DNA from: an uncultured bacterium
Lineage (GTDB): Bacteria > Planctomycetota > UBA1135 > UBA2386
Length of the DNA: 8,121 nt
Assembly: GCA_938003515.1 (NCBI GenBank)
Contig: CALKYL010000465.1
Coordinates: 1 to 8,121 of the forward strand
Reading direction: 5' to 3'
Positions 1-6,682 of the stretch are shown one piece after another. Each line of letters begins with the position of its first letter. Position 1 is the first letter of the stretch. The position numbers and the translations under genes were made by a program. The notes below the pieces were generated by a model. The model was not told the DNA's origin, made no database searches, and saw only the letters and a list, made by a program, of their open reading frames with translations.

Positions 1-772
1 TCGTGGCGTCGAGGTCGTCGGCCGGCGCCAGCCAGTCGACGACGAAGCAGGTGTTCGGCATCACGAAGTCCCGCAGCGCGACGATCGCGACGCCGCGCAG
101 CGCGCCCGTCGCGCGCTCGCGGCATTCGTAGAGCTCGTAGGTCGCGTCGTGGGCGTCGGCGTAGCGCCAGTTCAGGTAGCGCGCGTCGCGGATCACCGCG
201 AGCCGGGTCGTCGGGGCGAACGCGGCCCACAGCGCGTCGACGTCGGGCCCGAATCGGGCGACCCGCACGACGTCGAGCTCGCCGGACACGCTGCGCACGG
301 GCAGCCCGCCGGCCGGCACCTCGCGGAACAGGAAGTCCCAGTCGCGCACCATCTCGTAGCGCAGGTACTTCTGTCCGATGCGCCACGTCGCGATCGGCCA
401 GCCGTGGTGGAACGAGTTGGCGTGCTCGCCCTTCTTGCCCCACTGCTCGTAGTGCGCGAGCCCGAGGTTCACGAACAGGCCGGGGCGCGGGCCGTGGCGC
501 CGGTGCTCGGGCAGCACCCAGAGGTCGACGCACTGCCCGACGATGCGGCGGTCGTCTTCGACCTTCGCGTGCACCGGCAGCGTCACGTAGGCGCCGACGA
601 TGCCTTCTCGCTCGTGGTCCGCGACCATCACGTGCACCTGGCCCGTGGGGTTGTCGGCGAACTTCCACCGCCAGTGCGCCAGCGAGCGCTCGGGGAAGAT
701 GCGGTTGTGGCCCTGGAGCAGCGACTCCTCGTCGCCTGGGCGGTAGGGGCGAATGGTGATCGGCGCGCTCAT
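1..772 (-). CDS. GNAT-family N-acetyltransferase, two-lobed type (3' end cut off by window edge)
   Basis: The frame is open for 257 codons from an ATG at 770-772 to the left edge, with no stop, so the C-terminus is missing. The product starts MSAPITIRPYRPGDEES, the usual first strand and helix of a GNAT fold. A beta-rich core follows (about residues 45-90), then a pyrophosphate-loop-like stretch LPEHRRHGPRPG (87-98). This loop is a poor match to the canonical Q/RxxGxG/A acetyl-CoA motif, since an Arg sits at the last position. Around residues 195-203 the motif IRDARYLNWRY begins a second lobe, as I recall from two-domain GNAT proteins of roughly 340-370 residues. About a quarter of the protein may therefore lie outside. 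Family knowledge says transfer of an acyl group from CoA to an amine; the substrate cannot be told. It lies 76 bases downstream of mutS on the same strand, possibly in the same transcript. Its own ribosome-binding site is weak. The family is fairly sure, the function unknown. Confidence 0.8.
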   Translation of the reverse strand, partial: MSAPITIRPYRPGDEESLLQGHNRIFPERSLAHWRWKFADNPTGQVHVMVADHEREGIVGAYVTLPVHAKVEDDRRIVGQCVDLWVLPEHRRHGPRPGLFVNLGLAHYEQWGKKGEHANSFHHGWPIATWRIGQKYLRYEMVRDWDFLFREVPAGGLPVRSVSGELDVVRVARFGPDVDALWAAFAPTTRLAVIRDARYLNWRYADAHDATYELYECRERATGALRGVAIVALRDFVMPNTCFVVDWLAPADDLDAT

Positions 773-848
773 CCGTCGGCCAGGGTATCGGTTCGGCGGC
801 GCGCTGCCCCGCACCCCGGCCGCCCTTTTCGGCGCCGACGCGGCGCGC

Positions 849-3461
849 TCAGCGGCGTTCGTCGGCCCCGCGCCGCACGCGCGCCTGCCAGGCGCGCAGC
901 CATTCGACGGCGTCGCGCGGCGTCAGTCCGTCGAGGTCGAGGTCGCGCAGTTCGTCGACGATCGGCTCGGGCGGCGGCGCGAAGAGCTCGCGCTGGCGCG
1001 GGCCCGGCCGCTGGCGGTCGCGCGACGCGACCAGCGCCTCGCGCACGTCGTCGCCTTCGGCCTCGAGCTCCTGCAGCACCTCCTCGGCGCGCGCGAGCAC
1101 CTGGCGCGGGATGCCGGCGAGCCGCGCGACGTGGAGGCCGTAGCTGCGGTCGGTGCCGCCCTGCTCGATGCGGTGCAGGAACACGATCTCGTCGCCCCAC
1201 TCGCGCACCGCGACGCGGCAGTTGACGATGCCGCGGCCCGCGGAGGCAAGGTCCATCAGCTGGTGGTAGTGGGTGGCGAACAGCGCGCGGCAGCGCACGC
1301 GGTCGTGCAGGTCCTCCGCGATCGCCCACGCGAGCGACATGCCGTCGTAGGTGCTCGTGCCGCGGCCGACCTCGTCGAGCACGACCAGGCTGCGCTCGGT
1401 CGCGTTGTTGAGGATGTTCGCGGTCTCGGTCATCTCGACCATGAACGTCGACGCCCCGCGGCTGATGTCGTCGGCGCCGCCGACCCGGGTGAAGACACGG
1501 TCGACGAGGCCGATGTGCGCCGAGCGCGCCGGCACGAAGCCGCCGATCTGCGCCATGATCACGATCAGGGCGTTCTGCCGGATCCACGTCGACTTGCCGG
1601 CCATGTTGGGGCCGGTCAGCAGCACGAGGCTGCGCTCGGGCGCCGCGAGGTCGGTGTCGTTGGCGACGAAGGACCCCGCGGCGTGCGTCGCCTCGAGCAC
1701 GGGGTGGCGCGCGTCCTCGAGCCGCAGCACGAGCGACTCGTCGAGCTGCGGCCGGCAGTAGTTTTTTTCAAGCGCCGCCGTCGCGAGAGATCTACACGCG
1801 TTGCGGTCGCGGCGCGCGTGCGCGCTCGTCAGCACCAGGTCGACGGCGGCCGCGACGCGGTCCCGCAGCCGTGCGAACAGCTCGTATTCGAGCGCCTTGC
1901 CGTTCTCCTCGGCCTTGAGGATCTTGCTCTCGAACGCGCGCAGGTCGTCGGTGACGTAGCGTTCGGCGTTCTTGGTCGTCTGCTTGCGCGCGAAGTCGGC
2001 CGGCAGCTCGACGCCGCGGTGGGCGTGCGTGACCTCGATGTAGTAGCCGAACACCCGGTTGAAGCCGACCTTGAGCGTCTGGATGCCGGTGCGCTCGACG
2101 AGCTGCTGCTGGTAGCGGGCCAGCCACGCGGTGCTGTCGCGGGCGAGCTCGCGCAGCTCGTCGAGCTCCGCGTCGTGGCCGGGGCGCACGAGGCCCCCGT
2201 CGCGCACCGTCTGGGGCGGCTCGTCGACGAGCGTGGCCGCGATCGCGTCGCGGAGCTCCACGAGCGGGTCGATGGCTTCCCCGAGCTCGCGCAACATCGG
2301 GCTCCGGCACTCGGCGAGGCGCTCGCAGACCGGCGGCAGCCGCTCGAGGCTGAGCCGCAGGCCGACGAGGTCGCGGCCGTTGGCCCGGCCGAACGCCGCC
2401 CGCGACGACAGCCGCTCGAGGTCGAGCACCTGCGCCAGCTGGCCCTTGACGAGGCCGCGCAGCTCGCCGTCCTCGGCGAGCTCGGCGACGGCAGACTTCC
2501 GGCGTTCGATCGCCGGTAGCTGCGCGAGCGGAGCGAGCAGCCACGCGCGCAGGCGCCGGGCGCCCATCGGCGTGTCGGCGCGGTCGAGGATCGCGAGCAG
2601 CGGCGTGCCTTCGCCGCCGCGCATCGTCTGCACCAGCTCGAGGCTCTGCCGCGTCGTGCGGTCGAGGCCGAGGAACGCGCCGTCGCGCCAGGCTTCGATG
2701 CGCCGCAGGTTCGGCAGGGCGCCCTGCTGGGTCTCCTGCAGGTAGGCGACGAGGGCGCCCGCGGCCCCGATCGCCAGCGGCGCCTGCTCGATGCCGAAGC
2801 CGCCGAGCGTCGCGGTGCCGAAGTGCTGCTGCAGGAGCCGCGCGCCGCCGTCGCTGCCGAAGTCGTAGGCGGCGCGGAACGCGACCGGGGTGGTCGTGCT
2901 CGGGAGCCAGTCCCGCGCCTCGCCGCGCAGCTCCTCGCTGAGCAGGACCTCGGCCGGCTCGATCCGCGCGAGCTCGTCCGCGAGCCGCGTGGGCGCGACC
3001 TCGTGCACGAAGAAGGCGCCCGTCGACAGCTCGACCCACGCCACGCCGCAGCGCTCGCGGCCGACGGCGACCGCGGCGAGGTGGTTGGGACGGCGGCCGT
3101 CGAGCAGGTTGTCCTCGGTCACCGTGCCCGGGGTCACGACCCGGACGACCGCGCGGTCGACGACGCCCTTGGCTTCGCGCGGGTCCTGCAGCTGCTCGCA
3201 GATCGCGACCCGGTGGCCCATCTGCACCAGCCGGCGCAGGTAGCCGTCGACCGCGCGCACGGGCACGCCGGCCATCGGGATCGCCTTCTCGTCCTTGCCG
3301 CGGCTCGTCAGCGTGATGCCGAGCGCCTTCGCCGCCGTCTTTGCGTCGTCTAAGAACAGCTCGTATAAGTCGCCCATGCGGAACAACAGCAGCGCCTCCG
3401 GATCGCGCTCCTTCTCGCCCGCATACTGCGCCATCGCCGGGGTCTTGCCGCCGCCGCTCAC
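849..3461 (-). CDS. mutS: DNA mismatch repair protein MutS
   Basis: 870 residues from a GTG start, about the usual length for bacterial MutS1. MutS recognises mismatches and small loops in DNA and recruits MutL. Domains in order: mismatch-binding domain (about 10-120), connector (130-250), lever/core with clamp (265-560), ATPase (565-805) and a C-terminal dimer or tetramer tail (835-860, LDLDGLTPRDAVEWL, close to the E. coli tail). Visible motifs: Walker A GPNMAGKST (617-625), STFMVEMTETA (671-681), Walker B LDE (695-697) followed by VGRGTSTYDG, and FATHYH with the conserved His731. The GTG start is chosen because it overlaps the upstream stop (GTGA) and has GGAG 10 bases before it. An ATG nine codons later (3432-3434) has no good ribosome-binding site. 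Oddities: the mismatch-wedge Phe of the FxE motif is Leu32 (LYE), encoded by a rare TTA; residues 550-557 lack the hydrophobic pattern of the family and contain TGT-AGA-TCT codons; an A7 run covers codons 565-567. These could be real divergence or sequence errors. Confidence 0.97.
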   Translation of the reverse strand: MSGGGKTPAMAQYAGEKERDPEALLLFRMGDLYELFLDDAKTAAKALGITLTSRGKDEKAIPMAGVPVRAVDGYLRRLVQMGHRVAICEQLQDPREAKGVVDRAVVRVVTPGTVTEDNLLDGRRPNHLAAVAVGRERCGVAWVELSTGAFFVHEVAPTRLADELARIEPAEVLLSEELRGEARDWLPSTTTPVAFRAAYDFGSDGGARLLQQHFGTATLGGFGIEQAPLAIGAAGALVAYLQETQQGALPNLRRIEAWRDGAFLGLDRTTRQSLELVQTMRGGEGTPLLAILDRADTPMGARRLRAWLLAPLAQLPAIERRKSAVAELAEDGELRGLVKGQLAQVLDLERLSSRAAFGRANGRDLVGLRLSLERLPPVCERLAECRSPMLRELGEAIDPLVELRDAIAATLVDEPPQTVRDGGLVRPGHDAELDELRELARDSTAWLARYQQQLVERTGIQTLKVGFNRVFGYYIEVTHAHRGVELPADFARKQTTKNAERYVTDDLRAFESKILKAEENGKALEYELFARLRDRVAAAVDLVLTSAHARRDRNACRSLATAALEKNYCRPQLDESLVLRLEDARHPVLEATHAAGSFVANDTDLAAPERSLVLLTGPNMAGKSTWIRQNALIVIMAQIGGFVPARSAHIGLVDRVFTRVGGADDISRGASTFMVEMTETANILNNATERSLVVLDEVGRGTSTYDGMSLAWAIAEDLHDRVRCRALFATHYHQLMDLASAGRGIVNCRVAVREWGDEIVFLHRIEQGGTDRSYGLHVARLAGIPRQVLARAEEVLQELEAEGDDVREALVASRDRQRPGPRQRELFAPPPEPIVDELRDLDLDGLTPRDAVEWLRAWQARVRRGADERR

Positions 3462-4630
3462 CGCCGCTTCGCTCCGGCCGGCGGTGCCTCGGCGCCGAGG
3501 CGCCGCGCTTCGTCGGCGACGATCGCCGCGGCGGCGTCGGCTTCTTCGACGGTCGTCTCGCCGCTGAACGACAGGCGCACGACCTCGCGTGCGGCGCGTC
3601 GATCGAGGCCGATCGCCGCGAGCACCGGGTTCTCGGCGTCCTTGCCACCGTGGCACGCCGAGCCGATCGAGAACGCGACCCCGCGCGCGTCGCAGCGCAG
3701 CATCAGCGTCTCGCCGACCACGTCGGGCAGGCGCATCGACAGCACGTGCGGCAGCCGCCGCTCGGGATGGCCCAGGCGCTCGGCTGCCGGGACCGCGTCC
3801 CGCACGGCGGCGAACACGCGGTCGGCGAGCATCGCGGTGTGGGCGGCCGTCTGCGCCCGATGGGTCAGCGCCGCCTCGGCGGCGACGGCGAGGCCGACCG
3901 CGCCCGCGACGTTCTCGGTGCCGCCGCGCAAGCCCGCCTCCTGGCCGCCGGCCGGCTGCACCGGGGCGACGTCCGCGGTGCTCGACAGCGCGAGGCAGCC
4001 GGCGCCGCGCGGGCCGTGGAACTTGTGGCCCGAGACCGCGGCCGAGTCGACGTCGAACGCGTCGAGGTCGAACGGCAGCTTGCCGTAGGTCTGCACGACG
4101 TCCACGTGCACGTGGGCGTCCGGCGCGGTCCGCCGGGTGAGTTCGACCAGCTCGCGCAGCTCGCACAGCGTGCCGAGCTCGTTGTGGCCGTACATCAGCG
4201 CGACGACCCGCACGTCCGCGCCGAGCGCGTCGAACAGCGTCTCCGGCGCGATGTCGCCGTCGCGCGTCACCGGCAGTTCGCTGACCTGGTGCCGGTGGCG
4301 GCGCAAGAGCGGGCCGCACGCGAGGATCGCGGGGTGGTCGCTCTTCGCCATCAAGACGCGACCAGGCGGACGCGCCGCGGCGGCGCCGACGACGCCCAAG
4401 AGGTCGGCTTCGCTGCCGCCGGAGGTGAACACGAGCCGGGCGGCGCCGAGCGACCCGCGCAGGAACTCGCGCGCGTCGTCGAGCGCGCGCTTCGCGGGCG
4501 GCCCGAAGGCGTGCGCGCTGCTGGGATTCCCGAACAGCTCCCGCTGCACCTCGGCCATGCGCTCGACGACCGCGCGCGCCGGTCGCGTCGTCGCTGCGTT
4601 GTCGAGGTAGATGCGGCGCACGCCGGGCAT
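3458..4630 (-). CDS. Cysteine desulfurase, NifS/IscS-like (class V aminotransferase fold)
   Basis: 390 residues, normal for the family. These PLP enzymes take sulfur from L-cysteine, leaving alanine, and pass it as a persulfide to Fe-S cluster scaffolds or tRNA-thiolation enzymes in the cytoplasm. Visible features: N-terminal YLDNAATT (8-15), phosphate-binding TSGGSEAD (69-76), the PLP-stacking His99 in SDHPAIL, NELG (150-153), HVDVVQ with Asp177 and Gln180 (the family usually has DAAQ), the Schiff-base Lys203 in SGHKFHGPRG, GLRGGTENV (233-241) and the catalytic Cys326 in SIGSACHGG. All key residues are present, so it should be active. The ATG at 4628-4630 follows a GGGG directly; a GTG three codons later is a possible alternative. 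The stop overlaps the MutS start. No scaffold (IscU/NifU), tRNA-thiolation (mnmA) or suf gene is seen here, so its acceptor is unknown. Whether it is IscS, NifS or a tRNA-dedicated paralogue cannot be told from this sequence. Confidence 0.93.
   Translation of the reverse strand: MPGVRRIYLDNAATTRPARAVVERMAEVQRELFGNPSSAHAFGPPAKRALDDAREFLRGSLGAARLVFTSGGSEADLLGVVGAAAARPPGRVLMAKSDHPAILACGPLLRRHRHQVSELPVTRDGDIAPETLFDALGADVRVVALMYGHNELGTLCELRELVELTRRTAPDAHVHVDVVQTYGKLPFDLDAFDVDSAAVSGHKFHGPRGAGCLALSSTADVAPVQPAGGQEAGLRGGTENVAGAVGLAVAAEAALTHRAQTAAHTAMLADRVFAAVRDAVPAAERLGHPERRLPHVLSMRLPDVVGETLMLRCDARGVAFSIGSACHGGKDAENPVLAAIGLDRRAAREVVRLSFSGETTVEEADAAAAIVADEARRLGAEAPPAGAKRR
3472..3475 (-). promoter_or_regulatory. 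Ribosome-binding site that decides the GTG start of mutS
   Basis: GGAG on the minus strand, 10 bases before the GTG at 3459-3461 and inside the last codons of the desulfurase gene. The stop TGA (3458-3460) and the start GTG share three bases (GTGA). This arrangement supports termination-reinitiation and the longer MutS N-terminus. The alternative ATG at 3432-3434 is preceded only by GCGGCGGCAAGACCCCGGCG, which has no clear Shine-Dalgarno core. Confidence 0.6.
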
Positions 4631-4675
4631 CCCCGGATCATGGCGAACCCGCCGCGTGGAGGCCAGCCGGCGCCG

Positions 4676-4697
4676 GGCGCGCCCCGGCCCGCGCGCC
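4676..4697 (-). terminator. GC-rich hairpin just after the regulator gene (weak terminator or mRNA-stabilising stem)
   Basis: GGCGCGC and GCGCGCC form a perfect 7-bp inverted repeat with an 8-base loop, two bases beyond the TGA of the regulator. No T-run follows on the minus strand, so it is not a standard intrinsic terminator. It sits in the 69-base gap before the desulfurase start and could partly separate regulator and desulfurase-mutS expression. In DNA this GC-rich such stems also arise by chance. Confidence 0.3.
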
Positions 4698-4699
4698 GG

Positions 4700-6457
4700 T
4701 CAGGGTTCGATCCGGTACTTCTTCAGCTTCTCGTAGAGCGTCGACGCGGCGATCCCGAGCACCTGCGCGGCGCGCGCGCGCACGCCGCCGGTGCGCTGCA
4801 TCACGAGCCGGATGTGCTCGCGCTCGACGTCCTCCAGCGTCGGCAGGCCCTGCGGGGCGTCGGCCGGGTCGCCGCCCAGCTCCGCCGGCAGGTGCCGCGG
4901 CGCGATCGGCTGGCCGCCTGCGGCGGCGGCGGCGGCTTCGACCACCAGCCGGAGTTCGCGTGTGTTGCCCGGCCAGGCGTGCGCCGTCAGCAGCCGCTTG
5001 GCGCGCTCGGTCAAGAGCCGCGGGGAGCCGTCGGGGTTGGCGCCGAGCTCGGACAGGAACAGCTCCGCGAGGGCCAGCACGTCCCGCGCGTCGTTGCGCA
5101 GCGGCGGCACGAGCACCACGTCCACGACGGACCGATCGCGCAGCGCGGCCGCCCACCCCGGCGCGGGCGGGTCGGCGGTCGGGTCGACGGGCGAAGCCAG
5201 GACAAGGCGCGGCGGGCGCGGTGTGGCCCCCAGGCTCTCGACCAGCCGCTGCTGCGCCTCGGCGGTCAGGCTCGGCGCACGATCGACGAACAGCGTGCCG
5301 CCGGCCGCGCGGGCGAGCACGCCGCGGCCGGCGTGCAAGCCGAACGGATCGCGCGGGTCCTGTCCGGCAGGGACCCGCGCCGCGTCCCAGGTCGCGAACG
5401 GCAGCGCGCGGCGCGGGCTCTCGGCGTGCAGGTAGCGGGCCAGGTCCTCCTGCTCCGTGCCCGGCTCCCCGACGAGCACGACGGGGCCGTCGCCGCCCGC
5501 CACCGCCCGCAGCTGTGCGCGCGCGGCCTGCAGTCGGGTGCTGGCGAGCAGGGCGTTGTGGGCCGACGTGCCGTGGAAGCGCAGCCGCTCGAGCTCGTCG
5601 CGCAGCCGCGCGCGTTCGGCGGTCTCCTGCAGGCGGTGCCAGACCACGGCCCCGAGCGCGCGCGCCAGGCGCAGCAGCTCCTGACCCGCGGGAGCGCCCT
5701 TCGCCGCGTCCTCGAGCACGAGCAGTCCGCCGGGTGCGTCGCCGAGCGGGATCAGCAGCCGGCTCCGGTCGCGGCCCTGCTCCTGCGTGGTCAGCAGGTG
5801 CGGCGCGCCGATGCGGCGCGCTTCGTCGATCGCGGACTGCGGCAGCGCGGGGCGCGCGACCGACGCGTCGGAGCCGACCGCGGCGAGCGTCTCGAGCTCG
5901 CCCTGCTCGCGGAAGCGCGCGATCCACCCGGCGCCTCGGCCGGTGAGGTTGCGCGCGAGGTCGAGCAGCGGCTCGGCGGCGTCGGCGAGGTCGCCGAGGT
6001 CGGCGAACGTCCACTCGATGCGTTCGAGCACGCGGGCCGCGGTCGCGGGCAGCGTGCCGCGGTCGTCGACCGCCGGCAGCTCGTCGTCGATGACCTCGCG
6101 CGACAGGATCACGGTCGCGCCGCCGTCGGTCGCGACCGGCGCGGGCTGCCGCCGCCGCTCGAGCACCAGCCGCGTCAGGCCGATCGTCAGCGTGCGGCCC
6201 GGGGTGAGCTCGCCTTGACGCGCGGGCTTGCCGTCGAGCATCACCGGGTTCGCGCTGCCGAGGTCCTGGAAGCGGAACGTGTCGCCCTGCCGTTCGAGCA
6301 GCAGTTGGCGCCGGCTGACGGTCGGGTCGCGCAGCTGGATCGCGCAGTCCGCCGCCCGGCCGATGACCCAGCGGGTGCCGACGAGGGCCACGGTACGCAC
6401 GGATCCCGCGCCGAGGATCAGCAGTCGGAACTGCGGCAGGTCTCCGTCGGTCGTCAC
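4700..6457 (-). CDS. FHA-GAF-degenerate AAA+-Fis regulator (sigma-54 activator-like, probable pseudo-ATPase)
   Basis: 585 residues from a GTG with GGAG six bases upstream. An FHA domain (about 10-100) has Gly33-Arg34, Ser48 and Asn70 as expected for phosphopeptide binding, but Gln51 replaces the usual His of SxxH. A GAF-like domain (about 143-275) is followed by a short, probably helical linker (277-293). A region similar to the central AAA+ domain of NtrC-type activators spans about 295-525. It keeps the PPLR motif (451-454) and the sensor-2 WPGNTREL (495-502). It has GEPGTEQE (330-337) where family members have GESGTGKE, and LFVDR (389-393) where they have LFLDE. The GAFTGA loop that touches sigma-54 is missing, with about ten residues deleted after FG (372-373). 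The C-terminus (about 541-583) is a good Fis-type helix-turn-helix with LGIAASTLYEKLKKY. I infer a DNA-binding regulator that senses a phosphoprotein or ligand without hydrolysing ATP or remodelling sigma-54. It lies 69 bases upstream of the desulfurase and may control that operon or itself; targets are unknown. Confidence 0.88.
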   Translation of the reverse strand: MTTDGDLPQFRLLILGAGSVRTVALVGTRWVIGRAADCAIQLRDPTVSRRQLLLERQGDTFRFQDLGSANPVMLDGKPARQGELTPGRTLTIGLTRLVLERRRQPAPVATDGGATVILSREVIDDELPAVDDRGTLPATAARVLERIEWTFADLGDLADAAEPLLDLARNLTGRGAGWIARFREQGELETLAAVGSDASVARPALPQSAIDEARRIGAPHLLTTQEQGRDRSRLLIPLGDAPGGLLVLEDAAKGAPAGQELLRLARALGAVVWHRLQETAERARLRDELERLRFHGTSAHNALLASTRLQAARAQLRAVAGGDGPVVLVGEPGTEQEDLARYLHAESPRRALPFATWDAARVPAGQDPRDPFGLHAGRGVLARAAGGTLFVDRAPSLTAEAQQRLVESLGATPRPPRLVLASPVDPTADPPAPGWAAALRDRSVVDVVLVPPLRNDARDVLALAELFLSELGANPDGSPRLLTERAKRLLTAHAWPGNTRELRLVVEAAAAAAGGQPIAPRHLPAELGGDPADAPQGLPTLEDVEREHIRLVMQRTGGVRARAAQVLGIAASTLYEKLKKYRIEP

Positions 6458-6462
6458 CCGGT

Positions 6463-6497
6463 TCTCCGGAACCCGGGAGAGTCTCCGATTTCCGGAG
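6463..6497 (-). promoter_or_regulatory. Regulator leader: ribosome-binding site within alternative hairpins
   Basis: The Shine-Dalgarno GGAG for the GTG at 6455-6457 is at 6464-6467. On the minus strand 6480-6463 reads TCTCCCGGGTTCCGGAGA. It can fold as a 7-bp stem with one bulged C and a GTT loop, hiding the GGAG. Just upstream, 6497-6483 is CTCCG-GAAAT-CGGAG, a perfect 5-bp inverted repeat. Its CTCCGG (6492-6497) could instead pair with CCGGAG (6464-6469). These folds exclude one another. The same repeats could equally be a protein operator. The sequence shows only the complementarity; any switching is inference. Confidence 0.35.
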
Positions 6498-6545
6498 GGT
6501 CCCGGCAACGCAAGTGTAAGGATTCGGATTCCGGTGTCGCTGCGA

Positions 6546-6573
6546 TTGACGCGTCCGCCGTCCTGCCTACTCT
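6546..6573 (+). promoter_or_regulatory. Possible sigma-70-type promoter for the DUF1444 gene
   Basis: TTGACG (6546-6551) and TACTCT (6568-6573) are separated by 16 bases and lie 110 bases before the start of the plus-strand gene. The -35 matches five of six consensus positions; the -10 matches only three. I found no convincing sigma-54 box (GG-N10-GC with TGGC/TTGC context) on either strand of this divergent gap of 225 bases (6458-6682). The gap otherwise holds a tandem GGATTC pair (6520-6531) and the hairpins annotated separately. Confidence 0.25.
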
Positions 6574-6636
6574 CGTGCCGCTGCGGGAAGCTGGACGGTC
6601 GAGTTTCCGTCGTCGGGCGATCCCTGGACCGCTGCC

Positions 6637-6679
6637 GAAGCGGGCCGCAAGGCGGCCCCGCTTCGCGGCCGATAGCCGC
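6637..6679 (+). promoter_or_regulatory. Two consecutive hairpins directly before the DUF1444 start codon
   Basis: 6637-6664 pairs GAAGCGGGCCGC with GCGGCCCCGCTTC over a three-base AAG loop: 12 base pairs with one bulged C. 6665-6679 is GCGGC-CGATA-GCCGC, a second 5-bp stem ending three bases before the ATG at 6683. No Shine-Dalgarno sequence is visible between the stems and the start. Such a leader would be expected to limit translation or to stall transcription. No T-run follows, so a simple terminator is unlikely. Confidence 0.45.
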
Positions 6680-6682
6680 TTC

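Noticed and set aside
773..848. Possible terminator between mutS and the GNAT gene
   Set aside because: There is a TCGGCGCCGA palindrome and a loose GGCGGC/GCCGCC pair, but no compact stem with a T-run; the symmetry is expected at this GC content.
1787..1797. GAGATCTACAC, identical over 11 bases to the end of the Illumina P5 adapter
   Set aside because: Too short, and the flanking bases do not continue the adapter. The MutS frame runs through with family similarity resuming at once. Chance is the simplest view, though it adds a reason to check the reads here.
753..2519. Long plus-strand frame opposite mutS
   Set aside because: Antisense shadow of a confidently identified gene; the composition is low-complexity Arg/Ala/Val/Glu/Asp with no recognisable domain.
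3459..4319. Possible N-terminal extension of MutS (about 286 residues in frame)
   Set aside because: It overlaps the desulfurase gene and is Arg-rich shadow sequence. The GTGA overlap and GGAG define a normal MutS start.
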